Positions 41,531 to 50,428 of a DNA stretch of 64,000 bases are shown piece by piece. Position numbers and translations under genes: made by a program. The DNA is from Effusibacillus consociatus (lineage in GTDB: Bacteria > Bacillota > Bacilli > Tumebacillales > Effusibacillaceae). The stretch is from contig NZ_JBHSHC010000029.1 of NCBI RefSeq assembly GCF_042652925.1, forward strand, positions 1-64,000. The letters are read 5' to 3'. The notes beneath the pieces are model-generated. The model was given only the letters and a program-made list of their open reading frames with translations. It did not search any database and was not told the DNA's origin. Position 1 is the stretch's first letter; each line of letters starts with the position of its first letter.

Positions 41531-43045
41531 CTATTTCCGTGCATGTAATGTCTGGAAAACCGGTCGCAACGACGGGTAGAGGTCCCGGTAGATGGGATAA
41601 AGTCGATCATACCGATCCGCGATTTCACTATTCACTTCCGTAATCCGGGGCACTCCAGATTGACCGGGAAGTTCCTGCGGTTGTTTCCAGATCCCTGTGC
41701 CAAGCCCGGCAAGCAGAGCGGCCCCGAAAGCAGGACCCTCCCGCTCTTCATAGCCGATTAACCGGCAGGTTAAGACATCTGCAAGAATTTGACTCCATTC
41801 AGGGCTTTTAACTGCTCCTCCCGTCAAGAACATTTCTTTAATTTCCGAATGAGGTTGCAGCCGCTTGATAAGTTCAAGGCAGTCACGCAAGCTGTAGGCC
41901 ACCCCCTCCAGCACTGCCCTGACAAAGTGCTCCATCGTGTGGCCAAAATGCATACCGAAAAAAACTCCCCGCGCATTAGGATCATTATGTGGAGTACGCT
42001 CTCCGTTCAGGTAGGGGAGAAAGAACAAGTCTTCGGCCCCTGGTGCAATCTCAGCCGTACCTGCCAGCATCTGATCATAAGAAGCAAATTTAAAAGAGTC
42101 CCTAAGCCAGCGAAGCGACATTCCGGCCGAGAGAGTAACCCCCATCGCGTGCCAGGTGTCTGGCAAACAGTGGCAAAACATATGAAGCGTCTTTAAATCC
42201 GGGTCCATGTCTGAAACATCCGGAATCCGCTGCAGCGGCATAAGAACAATCCCTGATGTCCCTACACTGACAAGACCTGTTCCTTCTTTAAAAATCCCGT
42301 TTCCGAGTGCTGCTGCCGCATTGTCTCCAGCTCCGGCGACGATGGGTGTTCCTTTTTTCAGCCCAGTGACTTTTGCTGCCTCACCGGTCACATACCCTAC
42401 TACGGTGGAACTTTCATGTACTTCCGGCATCCATGTACGGGGAATTCCAAGTTCCCGGATCACGTCATCGGCCCATTGTCGATCAGCAACGTTGAAAAGA
42501 CCAGTACCGCTTGCATCAGATACGTCCCCCGACAGTTCACCGCTTAATCTGAAAACAATATAGTCTTTTGGGAGCAGCACATGGCGAATCCGTTCATATC
42601 TTTCCGGTTGATGTTTTCGAATCCAAAGCAGTTTCGGAGCTGTAAAACCCGGCAGAACGGAGTTCCGGGTAATGTCATAAATTCGTTTTTCTCCCACGAG
42701 GGATTCGATCTCCCGGCACTCCACCGCCGTTCGGACATCATTCCAGAGGATTGCGGTCCCCAGAACCTCTTTTTTCTCACTCAAAAGCACCGAACTATGC
42801 ATCTGTCCCGCTGCTCCAATCCCCTGGACATCCTGCGGCCGGATCCCTTTTTCCCAAAGCTGGGTCAAAGCGTCAATGACCCCATTCCACCACAAATCGG
42901 GATGCTGTTCCGACCAGCCAGGTTGTGGAACTTCGAACTGATAAGAACTGTATCCGGTTCCCTGAATCACGCCCGCCAAGTCAATTGCGATCGCTTTCGT
43001 TCCCTGAGTGCCAATGTCGATCCCTACTAACAGTTCCCGGCTCAA
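41531..43045 (-). CDS. xylB: xylulokinase
   Basis: A 504-residue FGGY-family kinase with GIDIGTQGTKAIAID at the start, GAAGQMHSSVLL, GAGDNAAAALGNG (phosphate loop) and FLTGGAVKSPEWSQILAD. It phosphorylates D-xylulose made by oxidation of xylitol or D-arabitol. The start is TTG 43045 with AGGAGATGAGG upstream. It lies within the polyol operon after the truncated SIS gene. Confidence 0.9.
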   Translation of the reverse strand: MSRELLVGIDIGTQGTKAIAIDLAGVIQGTGYSSYQFEVPQPGWSEQHPDLWWNGVIDALTQLWEKGIRPQDVQGIGAAGQMHSSVLLSEKKEVLGTAILWNDVRTAVECREIESLVGEKRIYDITRNSVLPGFTAPKLLWIRKHQPERYERIRHVLLPKDYIVFRLSGELSGDVSDASGTGLFNVADRQWADDVIRELGIPRTWMPEVHESSTVVGYVTGEAAKVTGLKKGTPIVAGAGDNAAAALGNGIFKEGTGLVSVGTSGIVLMPLQRIPDVSDMDPDLKTLHMFCHCLPDTWHAMGVTLSAGMSLRWLRDSFKFASYDQMLAGTAEIAPGAEDLFFLPYLNGERTPHNDPNARGVFFGMHFGHTMEHFVRAVLEGVAYSLRDCLELIKRLQPHSEIKEMFLTGGAVKSPEWSQILADVLTCRLIGYEEREGPAFGAALLAGLGTGIWKQPQELPGQSGVPRITEVNSEIADRYDRLYPIYRDLYPSLRPVFQTLHARK

Positions 43046-43056
43046 AACCTCATCTC

Positions 43057-43293
43057 CTATTCCAGATTGGTATGTCGTTTTTCCATATTCGCTTCCGTTT
43101 GATTCAACTTTTCCTTCAGCAAGATGACAACCATCTCCATCATCAATCGCTCGCGCCCCAGCCCATAAATAAACACTTTTTTCGCCCGGACAATTTCATT
43201 TACCAAACCCTCAATCTCCGCGTCGCCGATAGAATAGAAAACAGAAGCCAATTCTTCCAACATTTGCTGTTTAACAACCTTTTGTTTATTCAT
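43057..43293 (-). pseudogene. truncated SIS-domain protein (6-phospho-3-hexuloisomerase-like)
   Basis: The 78 codons from ATG 43293 match only the N-terminal part of an HxlB-like sugar isomerase: EGLVNEIVRAKKVFIYGLGRERLM corresponds to the first strand-loop-helix of the SIS fold. Then the sequence degenerates and stops, far short of the usual ~185 residues. Such genes occur in polyol operons, so this looks like a decayed operon member. The ribosome binding site is poor. Confidence 0.7.
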
Positions 43294-43318
43294 AAAACCG
43301 AGTCGACAAATTTGATTC

Positions 43319-44281
43319 TCATAGTGTCGCTTCCTCCACTTCCCTGCGATCCGGCATAGCGGCCATAGCACCGCGCCTGGTTACTGTGATCGAGCTTGCT
43401 TGAACACTGAATCGGATTGTCTCCTCTATTTCTTCCTGTTCAATATGGGCGAGGTTCAGATTCTGTTCTGTCCACCGGGTAAGGAACGCTCCAACGAACG
43501 TATCACCGGCCCCTGTGGTATCTACAGCCTCCACGGGAATTCCTTCGACCTGGCCGGAGTATCGGATCTTCCCATTGGAATAGGAATAAAAGCAGCCTTT
43601 CCGATCCAATGTGACCAGCACCATCGGGACTCCCATTTCGTGAAACAATTCGACAGCTTCTGACAATCCTTCTCTTCCGGTCAAAAATAACAGTTCCTCC
43701 CGATTCACCTTCAGGAGATCCACACTCTGAACAACGGATAGAATTCGTTTTTTTGCTTCCTCCTGACCGGGCCACAGTGAGGGTCGCCAATTTGGATCGT
43801 AACAAATCAGCGCGTTCGATTTCTTCGCTGCTTCTAATGCATGGATCGTCGCGGAACGTGACGGTTCACTAGCTAAACTGATCGAACCGAAATGAAATAC
43901 GGCGGCCTCCTCAAGTAACTGTTCATTGACTTCATCCGGCTGAAGCAGCATGTCTGCCCCGGGATCCCTGTAGAAACTGAACTCTCGCTCCCCATCCTTG
44001 CGCAAAGAAACGAATGCCAAGGCAGTCTTTGCCGTGTCTGTTTCGACCATCCCGCCGATGTTTACTCCGTATCCGGCCATCACCGATTGAAGTTTCCGGC
44101 CGAAGCTGTCCTGGCCTACTTTTCCAATGAATGCGGACCGTCCTCCTAACCGGGCAACCGCCACAGCTACATTGGCGGGTGCCCCTCCCGGCCGCACTTC
44201 AAACCGTTCCGTTTCTTCCAACGACTTGCCCGATTCCATCGCAATCATATCGATTAGGGCCTCTCCGAGACAGACAATCAT
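43319..44281 (-). CDS. PfkB-family carbohydrate kinase (fructokinase-like)
   Basis: A 320-residue ribokinase-fold kinase with CLGEALIDMI at the start, RPGGAPANVAVAVARLGG (first family signature) and DTTGAGDTFVGAFL (second signature, catalytic Asp). It probably phosphorylates fructose produced by oxidation of mannitol or sorbitol by the neighbouring dehydrogenases. ATG has TTAGGAGG. Confidence 0.9.
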   Translation of the reverse strand: MIVCLGEALIDMIAMESGKSLEETERFEVRPGGAPANVAVAVARLGGRSAFIGKVGQDSFGRKLQSVMAGYGVNIGGMVETDTAKTALAFVSLRKDGEREFSFYRDPGADMLLQPDEVNEQLLEEAAVFHFGSISLASEPSRSATIHALEAAKKSNALICYDPNWRPSLWPGQEEAKKRILSVVQSVDLLKVNREELLFLTGREGLSEAVELFHEMGVPMVLVTLDRKGCFYSYSNGKIRYSGQVEGIPVEAVDTTGAGDTFVGAFLTRWTEQNLNLAHIEQEEIEETIRFSVQASSITVTRRGAMAAMPDRREVEEATL

Positions 44282-44374
44282 TTTGAACCTCCTAATAGAA
44301 AGACAGGAGAAGTGTTAGGCTTTAGCCCGTACCTTCCTGCCCCTTTTTCTTCCTGCGATTGCTCAACCGTCCGG

Positions 44375-45421
44375 TTAGCGGCCGGGATAGACCAGTACCT
44401 TGCAATCCTTGGGATCTTTTGGAGATGCCATGTAAACGGCAAACTCGTCCAGTCCTATTTTCCGGGTCACCAACGATCCGATGTCTACCCGCTTTTGTTC
44501 AATGGCGAAAAATGCCTGGTAGAAGTTGAACATCAGTGCCATAGATCCAAGGTACTTCCAGTCTTTATGATAGATATCAAACGGATTGATTGAAATTTTT
44601 GAATCCCGGGGTGCCACCCCAAACTGCAGAATTCGGGCGCGGGGACCGGCAAAACGGAACATCCCTTCAATCACTTTCGGTATGCCTGTGGCATCCACCA
44701 CAATATCAAAACCGTTCGGGTATTTTCCAGGGCCAATATGTGAATCCAAGGACTCATCATTTCGATAAACGGCGGTCGCTCCAAATTGCCGTGCCAGTTC
44801 CAGCTTTTGTTCTGCAATATCGACGAGAATCACTTCCGATACCCCGCTCGTCTTGATTGCCTGCAGCAGCATGAGCCCCATCGGGCCCCCTCCAAAGATC
44901 ACCGCTTTCTCACCGAACCTGGCTTCTACCCGGTTCAGTCCGTAAGCGACACAGGATAACGGTTCAATCAGTGCCCCTTCCTCAAACGATACATGATCAG
45001 GCAGCCGGTACAAGTTTTTCGCGGGAACTTTAACATATTCCGCAAATGCTCCGTTTAGCGTTACACCGATTGCGTTCCAGTTTTTGCAGTGGTTAAACTG
45101 GTTGTTTCGGCAGTGGTAGCATTCACCGCAATAGACAGACGGGTCCACCGCAACCCGCTCACCGCCTGACCATCCCGATACTCCTTCTCCAATGGAGTGA
45201 ACGGTCCCGGAAAACTCGTGTCCGCCAATCAGAGGATACGGAGAGATAAAATCGCCTTCGAGAATATGGTAATCCGTTCCACAGATTCCGCAGCAGGCCA
45301 CTTTCACTGTGACTTCTCCCGGCCCCGGCTCGGGATAGGGAATTTCTTCAACGCTCATCTTGTGAGGATCTTTGTAAAAAGCGGCCTTCATCGTTTCTAC
45401 TCCAGTCAGTGTCTGTGCCAC
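44375..45421 (-). CDS. zinc-dependent polyol dehydrogenase (1)
   Basis: A 348-residue medium-chain dehydrogenase. Catalytic zinc motif CGICGTDYH with GGHEFSG; structural zinc motif with CGECYHCRNNQFNHC; NAD loop GGGPMGLML. It resembles D-arabitol or galactitol-type dehydrogenases. Start GTG 45421 lies 8 bases after GGAGGG, although an internal ATG ten residues later is possible. It follows the second dehydrogenase by 18 bases. Confidence 0.87.
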   Translation of the reverse strand: MAQTLTGVETMKAAFYKDPHKMSVEEIPYPEPGPGEVTVKVACCGICGTDYHILEGDFISPYPLIGGHEFSGTVHSIGEGVSGWSGGERVAVDPSVYCGECYHCRNNQFNHCKNWNAIGVTLNGAFAEYVKVPAKNLYRLPDHVSFEEGALIEPLSCVAYGLNRVEARFGEKAVIFGGGPMGLMLLQAIKTSGVSEVILVDIAEQKLELARQFGATAVYRNDESLDSHIGPGKYPNGFDIVVDATGIPKVIEGMFRFAGPRARILQFGVAPRDSKISINPFDIYHKDWKYLGSMALMFNFYQAFFAIEQKRVDIGSLVTRKIGLDEFAVYMASPKDPKDCKVLVYPGR

Positions 45422-45439
45422 AACTGTTCCCTCCTATTT

Positions 45440-46537
45440 CTATAGTCCGTTCGGGTAAACCATCACTTTCAAACTTCCGCTTTTGTTCGTGCGAGCCCGT
45501 TCCAAAGCTTCATGAGTCTGCTCGAGAGAATATCTGTCCGTGATTAAAGTCTTGACGTCCGAAAGACCGGATGCCAAGAAGGCGATTCCCTGCGGATAAG
45601 TGTTCGCATAGCGGAAGATTCCATAAATGTCGATCTCATTATCAGCGATCATAGGGACGCTCAACGGAATCTCGTCTTGTGGAGGAAGTCCGACAATCGA
45701 CAGTTTTCCGCCTCTTCGAACGGATGCCAAAGCGGATTGCAAAGCCTTTGGGTTTCCTGCCGTTTCAAACGCGACATCCACACCAATACCAGCTGTTAAT
45801 CGCTTAACCTCTTCGACCGGATCCACATCTCGTACTTTGATTACGTGAGTGGCTCCCAGTTTTTTTGCCGCTTCCAGTCGGATCGGTTCCAAGTCTGTCA
45901 CAATAATTTGACGGGCCCCAAACGCTTTAACAGCCACTACAGCCATCAGTCCAACCGGTCCCATTCCCATAATGGCTACGATCGATCCGGGCTGCACACC
46001 TGCACGTTTTGCTGCATGTATACCAACGGAGAAAGGTTCATTCAGCGCGGCTTCTTCGAAGGAAAGATGATCAGGGATCGGAAACAAAAAGTCTTCGCGA
46101 TGCTTGATATATTGGACAAACGCTCCGTCGACGGGCGGGGTCGCCAAAAATTGGACATCCGGACAAAGGTTGTAGCGCCCTTTCTTACATGCATCGCAGC
46201 GTCCGCATGTGACACCCGGTTCAACAGCTACCCGATCCCCAATCTTGAATCGGGTCACATTCTGACCGACAGCTGCCACAATACCCGAACACTCATGCCC
46301 GAGTATGATCGGCTTCTCGACCACATACCGGCCAATCCGTCCGTGTTCGTAATAATGGATATCCGAACCGCACACTCCGACCGCCATCACTTTTACAAGC
46401 ACCTCTTCAGGCCCTACCTCCGGAACGGGAACTTCTTCGATTGCAATGACGAACGGTGCCTTCATCACCGCCGCTTTCATTTTGCTTGGCAGATCGGTGA
46501 TTTGTGCTGCCGATTCATTTGTTTGCAGAGTGCTCAT
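45440..46537 (-). CDS. zinc-dependent sorbitol/xylitol dehydrogenase (2)
   Basis: A 365-residue medium-chain dehydrogenase with CGSDIHYYEHGRIG and GHECSG, the hallmark of the sorbitol/xylitol dehydrogenase group, a structural zinc site CGRCDACKKGRYNLC and the NAD loop GMGPVGLM. It oxidises a polyol such as sorbitol or xylitol to the ketose. The N-terminus has about 20 extra residues before MKAAVMK. Located just after the ABC permease genes. Confidence 0.9.
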   Translation of the reverse strand: MSTLQTNESAAQITDLPSKMKAAVMKAPFVIAIEEVPVPEVGPEEVLVKVMAVGVCGSDIHYYEHGRIGRYVVEKPIILGHECSGIVAAVGQNVTRFKIGDRVAVEPGVTCGRCDACKKGRYNLCPDVQFLATPPVDGAFVQYIKHREDFLFPIPDHLSFEEAALNEPFSVGIHAAKRAGVQPGSIVAIMGMGPVGLMAVVAVKAFGARQIIVTDLEPIRLEAAKKLGATHVIKVRDVDPVEEVKRLTAGIGVDVAFETAGNPKALQSALASVRRGGKLSIVGLPPQDEIPLSVPMIADNEIDIYGIFRYANTYPQGIAFLASGLSDVKTLITDRYSLEQTHEALERARTNKSGSLKVMVYPNGL

Positions 46538-46566
46538 TTTGCCTGCCTCCTCTTTTTGTCATCCAC

Positions 46567-47406
46567 CTATTTCACTGCACCCATTGATAAACCGCGAACC
46601 AAGTACTTGCGCACTGCCAACCCGGCAATCAACATGGGTGTGATAATTACTGTACCTGTGGCCATTGCCTGCCCCCAAGCTATCCCTTGCTGTGTGATCA
46701 ACAGGGAAGCAGCTACCGGTACGGTTTGCGTTCCGTTACCTGAAAAAACAGAAGCAAACGCAAAATCGTTCCATGAGAACATCAAGCAAAGGATTCCAGT
46801 CGCGACAAGGCCTGGTGCCGCTGGAGGAAGCGCGATCCGCCAGAAAGCCTGAAATTTGCTGCATCCGTCAATCATGGCTGCTTCCTCAAGCGCGATCGGA
46901 ATCTCTTTAAAGAACGTCATCATCATCCAGAGCGCAAACGGCAAGTTAAATGTTGTGTAAGCAAAAATCAATCCGGCCATGGTTCCAATTAAACCCAGCT
47001 TGGCGAACATCAGGTAAAGGGGTAAAATCACCGCCGCAATCGGGGCCATCCGGGTGCTGATAATCCAGAACGAAATTTGTTTTTCTTTCTTGAAGTTCCC
47101 CCGGGCGAGTGCAAATCCGCCGAGTGTCCCAAGTACGAGAGAAATCAGGGTCGACAAAACAGAAGCAATCATGCTGTTTGCCAGAAAACCGGAAAAATTG
47201 CCCCTGTCGGAAAACATCTGTGCATAGGTGTCAAACGTAGGTGTAAACACAAACTTCGGCGGCATGGAAAACATTCCGGCTTCCGTTTTAAGTGATGATA
47301 GGATCATCCAAACGATCGGGAGAAGCGCCCAGATCAATGCAATACCCACAAGACTGTAGAGAACGACAGATCCGGCTGTCTTTTTCAGGTGACGTTTTGC
47401 GGCCAT
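46567..47406 (-). CDS. polyol ABC transporter permease (MalG type)
   Basis: A 279-residue inner-membrane permease with six hydrophobic segments. The EAA loop that contacts the ATPase reads EEAAMIDGCSKFQAFWRIALP near residue 185. The C-terminal SMGAVK is typical of MalG/SmoG-like proteins. It starts immediately after the stop of the MalF-type gene and works with it and the binding protein. Confidence 0.92.
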   Translation of the reverse strand: MAAKRHLKKTAGSVVLYSLVGIALIWALLPIVWMILSSLKTEAGMFSMPPKFVFTPTFDTYAQMFSDRGNFSGFLANSMIASVLSTLISLVLGTLGGFALARGNFKKEKQISFWIISTRMAPIAAVILPLYLMFAKLGLIGTMAGLIFAYTTFNLPFALWMMMTFFKEIPIALEEAAMIDGCSKFQAFWRIALPPAAPGLVATGILCLMFSWNDFAFASVFSGNGTQTVPVAASLLITQQGIAWGQAMATGTVIITPMLIAGLAVRKYLVRGLSMGAVK

Positions 47407-48345
47407 TTACGATTCTCCCTTCGTCATTAATTTCACGAACGCCTTGCCCAACCAGATGGTTACAAATAACATGGTTAAACCAAGTGCTGCCGCCGTTCCG
47501 AAATCTTGAAAACGGAATGCCACTTCAAGCAGGTAGTACCCGATTGTTTTCGTAGAATCTGCAGGTCCGCCCTCGGTCGTAATCTTGATCGTGTCCACAA
47601 ATCGAAGAATATCCATTGACCGAATCAGAAGCGCGACTAAAATGGTCTGGTAAACCAAAGGTAAAATGATGTAGCGCAATTTTTGCAAAAAATCGGCCCC
47701 ATCCACTTCCGCCGCTTCAAGCGGCTCTTCCGGCATCGACTGCAGACCTGCCAACACTATAATCGTTATTAAAGGAGTCCACTCCCAAACATCCATCAGA
47801 ATAATGGCCGGCATGGCCGTGGAGACATTGCCGAATATTTCGGTATTGATTCCTAGCAACTGCAAAAACCATGCATAAAGTCCGTAAGTAGAATTGAGCA
47901 TAAATCTTCCCAAAAGTCCCGTCACAACAGGAGCTACAAATAACGGAAGCATCCAAAGCGTAACGATCAGGTTTCTCCCCTTGGGAAGGTAGTAAATCAG
48001 TAAAGCGAGTCCTACACCAAGGAGAAGTTCTAACGCCAATCCGCTCATCGCAAATATTCCTGTTCTACCCCATGAACCCCAGAATGTTTCGCTTTTGAAA
48101 ACGCGAAGCCAGTTTTGTATGTTATTGAAAGCAGGCTCATCAATTGATAAAGCGTAATCCATAAAGCTGGCATAGATAAGGTAGATGAAAGGAAAAATGC
48201 TAATGATCGCGAGTATAATCATGGACGGCAAGAGCATCCAAAACTCAGTTTTATTCCGGCGATTTCCAAATTTTCGTGTTGCAGCGGCCGATGTCTTCGT
48301 GTACACATCCGGCTTGCTGTCAAAGATGTTCGGATTCGCGCTCAT
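47407..48345 (-). CDS. polyol ABC transporter permease (MalF type)
   Basis: About 312 residues with six membrane segments and the EAA loop PLEAAEVDGADFLQKLRYIILP. It forms the channel with the MalG-type partner. Several in-frame starts exist. ATG 48345 is 8 bases from AAAGGAGCG and is preferred over 48351 and 48426. Confidence 0.9.
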   Translation of the reverse strand: MSANPNIFDSKPDVYTKTSAAATRKFGNRRNKTEFWMLLPSMIILAIISIFPFIYLIYASFMDYALSIDEPAFNNIQNWLRVFKSETFWGSWGRTGIFAMSGLALELLLGVGLALLIYYLPKGRNLIVTLWMLPLFVAPVVTGLLGRFMLNSTYGLYAWFLQLLGINTEIFGNVSTAMPAIILMDVWEWTPLITIIVLAGLQSMPEEPLEAAEVDGADFLQKLRYIILPLVYQTILVALLIRSMDILRFVDTIKITTEGGPADSTKTIGYYLLEVAFRFQDFGTAAALGLTMLFVTIWLGKAFVKLMTKGES

Positions 48346-48461
48346 TGACATCGCTCCTTTCGATTCATGTTTTTTTGAAACGGATGCACAAGTATGGAAG
48401 GAACGATTCCAACCTTGTGCACCCATCCCATCATCGGTTATGTTCGGAAGACGATTTTCCG

Positions 48462-50003
48462 TTAGTTACCGGTTGCGTCGTCGCTCTTCTTGGCAATCTC
48501 CTTCATTGTGTCTTCCGGAGATTGTTTGCCGGCCAACATTTTCGAAAGCTCGGTGAAGACAAATGTATCAACTTGCGGCCATTGCGGGATCTTCGGACGC
48601 ATGTAGACGTTTTCCGTTTTCCAAGCTTCCAGAGTCGCTTTCATAGCAAGAAGATTTGGCATTTGTTTGGATTCAGCAGTTCCCGGTTCCATTCCCTTCT
48701 TTACATCCGGCAAGCCGTATACGGAATGGCGAGTCGGAGTGGATCCGCCATCTTTCGACTTCAAAATCATGTACTGAGCTTGTGGAGAAGTCGACCACAC
48801 CAGGAACAACCAGGCTGCTTTTTGTTCTTTCTCAGTTGCATATTTGCTAATTCCCACGCCTGTACCCCCGTAAATGTGGGCACTGCGTTTTGGACCTTTC
48901 GGAAGAACCGCCCATCCTACTTTACCTGCAACCTTCGATTTTTCAGGGTTCTCGAACATCGAGGAGAATTCATGCCACTCAGGCGCCAGTGCGATATCTC
49001 CCGCTGCAAATGCTTCTGCAAGACCGGACCAATCCCATGAGGTACTTCCCGGAGCAGCCTCTTTCAGCAGCTTTTGATAGAACTTCGCAGCTTCAATCGC
49101 TTCAGGGGATGTTAACAAGGATTTACCCGGTTTGGTCGTTCCCACGCTTCCAAGATTTTCGGCTTGAAAATAATCCCCACCGTACGCGGCCAGAATGTTG
49201 CTGAAGTCACACATCAGGGAATCGTATTGCTTCGCCTGGTGACCGGTGCCGTATTTGACTTCCGTAATCACGCCGGCTTTCACTTTTTCATTGATCCATT
49301 TTGCCATTTCATAGTATTGTTCCCAGGTTAAGTTTGGTCCCGGTGTCCAATCAAAACCTTTTTCTTTCATAAAGAGATCTTTATACTTTTCAATTACATC
49401 TTTTCGATATGCCAGAACCATGGTAGGAGCATCATACGGAAGCGTGTACAGTTTGTCCTTGCTTCCCATATAACCATCCACTTGCAGCTGGCTTTCGATG
49501 AAATCCTGCATACCGCCAGGAACATGCGGCAGAGTCGGATCGTTATTGAATTTGTTCAAATCCAAAAAATGGGTCGAATTCTTTGCCAGAATTTGATACG
49601 GATCCGCGTAAACGATGTGGTTCTTCGCTGATTTCGCATTAAAGTCAAGACCGACTTTTTCAACTACTACACTCAAATCACTCTGTTCGATCTTTACTTT
49701 GATTCCGGTTACGTCTTCAAATTTTTTGATGTTGGCTGCAAGAGCCGAAGACGGTGGGGTGTTTTCGGAAATCAATGTCAGCTCGGTACCTGCATACTGT
49801 TTCCAGTCGAATCCTTCGGGTGCCTGAATCTTAGGAAGCCCCTCTACCCACCCATCAAACGGAGCGTCCACCAGCTTATCCGGATTCACCTTAGCGCCTT
49901 GATTATTCGAGTTGTTTTGGGTGGTTTGGGAAGAGCATGCAGCCAGAAAAAGAGATCCTGCCAAAGTTAAGCTGGTCGTTTTCATCAATGTTTGTTTTTT
50001 CAC
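48462..50003 (-). CDS. polyol ABC transporter solute-binding lipoprotein
   Basis: A 513-residue extracellular solute-binding protein of family 1. The N-terminus is a lipoprotein signal with basic start, hydrophobic core and LAACSS lipobox (Cys about 23). The mature part has the usual two-lobe features (YAGTELTLISENTPPSS, WSGLAEAFAAGDIALAPEW). Start is GTG 50003 behind AAAGGGGG. It heads the structural genes of the operon. No ATPase gene lies nearby, so a shared MsmX-type ATPase must power import. Confidence 0.92.
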   Translation of the reverse strand: MKKQTLMKTTSLTLAGSLFLAACSSQTTQNNSNNQGAKVNPDKLVDAPFDGWVEGLPKIQAPEGFDWKQYAGTELTLISENTPPSSALAANIKKFEDVTGIKVKIEQSDLSVVVEKVGLDFNAKSAKNHIVYADPYQILAKNSTHFLDLNKFNNDPTLPHVPGGMQDFIESQLQVDGYMGSKDKLYTLPYDAPTMVLAYRKDVIEKYKDLFMKEKGFDWTPGPNLTWEQYYEMAKWINEKVKAGVITEVKYGTGHQAKQYDSLMCDFSNILAAYGGDYFQAENLGSVGTTKPGKSLLTSPEAIEAAKFYQKLLKEAAPGSTSWDWSGLAEAFAAGDIALAPEWHEFSSMFENPEKSKVAGKVGWAVLPKGPKRSAHIYGGTGVGISKYATEKEQKAAWLFLVWSTSPQAQYMILKSKDGGSTPTRHSVYGLPDVKKGMEPGTAESKQMPNLLAMKATLEAWKTENVYMRPKIPQWPQVDTFVFTELSKMLAGKQSPEDTMKEIAKKSDDATGN

Positions 50004-50057
50004 CAGATTGCCCCCTTTAATTTCCTCAATGGTTTGTTTTTTCGCAGAAAAGAAAAG

Positions 50058-50086
50058 GACCGATGCGTATTATCCGCATTCGGCCC
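50058..50086 (-). terminator. hairpin between the 50070 small gene and the binding-protein gene
   Basis: GGCCGAATGCG pairs with CGCATCGGTCC, with one mismatch or bulge, and TTTTCTTTTC follows on the minus strand. Because no promoter is visible in the ~50 bases before the binding-protein gene, it may act as a leaky attenuator. Confidence 0.65.
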
Positions 50087-50225
50087 GGGGCCCTGAATCC
50101 GAAGAAGGAAGAGGCTCTTTTTTGATTGTAATGATAAATCGCTCTTCTTTACCTTCCACAACTACCGTCTCATAGTTGAAAAGTTGATAGACTTTTGAAC
50201 CCGGTGTGATGTTTGGTTCACTCAA
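50070..50225 (-). CDS. small protein (51 residues) at the head of the polyol operon
   Basis: A TTG at 50225 with GGGGGTCAAGGAAT upstream opens a 51-codon frame: it begins LSEPNITPGSKVYQLFNYE and contains VVVEGKEERFIITIKKE. Alternating hydrophobic residues suggest a small beta fold. I do not recognise a family. It lies between the promoter with cre site and the binding-protein gene, so it is the first gene of the transcript if real. Coding character and ribosome binding site support it moderately. Confidence 0.55.
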   Translation of the reverse strand: MSEPNITPGSKVYQLFNYETVVVEGKEERFIITIKKEPLPSSDSGPRAECG

Positions 50226-50267
50226 ATTCCTTGACCCCCTTTTCCTTTTCAGCGAAGAAGAGAAAAA

Positions 50268-50281
50268 TGATTACGCTTTCA
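50268..50281 (-). promoter_or_regulatory. cre site (CcpA operator) of the polyol operon
   Basis: TGAAAGCGTAATCA on the minus strand matches the catabolite-responsive element consensus TGWAANCGNTNWCA except for one base. It overlaps the expected start point right after the -10 box, a position for repression. Confidence 0.8.
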
Positions 50282-50307
50282 TTATAGTAGCTGCCGGGTC
50301 CAAGTCA
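50281..50307 (-). promoter_or_regulatory. promoter of the polyol operon
   Basis: A perfect TATAAT occupies 50281-50286 on the minus strand. The -35 region is weak (ATGACT at about 16 bases), as expected for an activator-dependent promoter. Confidence 0.7.
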
Positions 50308-50326
50308 TAGTCAAAGATCTCATACT

Positions 50327-50351
50327 CTTGTCACATGGAACACGTGACAAG
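50327..50351. promoter_or_regulatory. TTGTCA/TGACAA dyad, candidate MtlR operator
   Basis: CTTGTCAC and GTGACAAG form an inverted repeat, centred about 65 bases upstream of the expected start point. Known MtlR sites of Bacillus and Geobacillus have a TTGTCA half. The PRD regulator in the same operon is the obvious candidate protein. Confidence 0.7.
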
Positions 50352-50388
50352 ATTTAAGAACCGGAATCTAACACACTCCATTTTAAAC

Positions 50389-50427
50389 GGACAAAGACCC
50401 TGCACTTTACTCGCAGGGTCTTTGTCC
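50389..50427. terminator. bidirectional 15-bp terminator hairpin
   Basis: GGACAAAGACCCTGC pairs perfectly with GCAGGGTCTTTGTCC. On the plus side a T-rich tract (TTATTTTTTC) follows. On the minus side it ends the small gene at 50429. Confidence 0.85.
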
Positions 50428-50428
50428 G

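Noticed and set aside
45845..46852. 335-codon plus-strand frame
   Set aside because: Antisense to the sorbitol dehydrogenase and permease genes; His/Arg-rich composition of a shadow frame.
48276..49040. 254-codon plus-strand frame
   Set aside because: Antisense to the polyol binding-protein and permease genes, with no domain seen.
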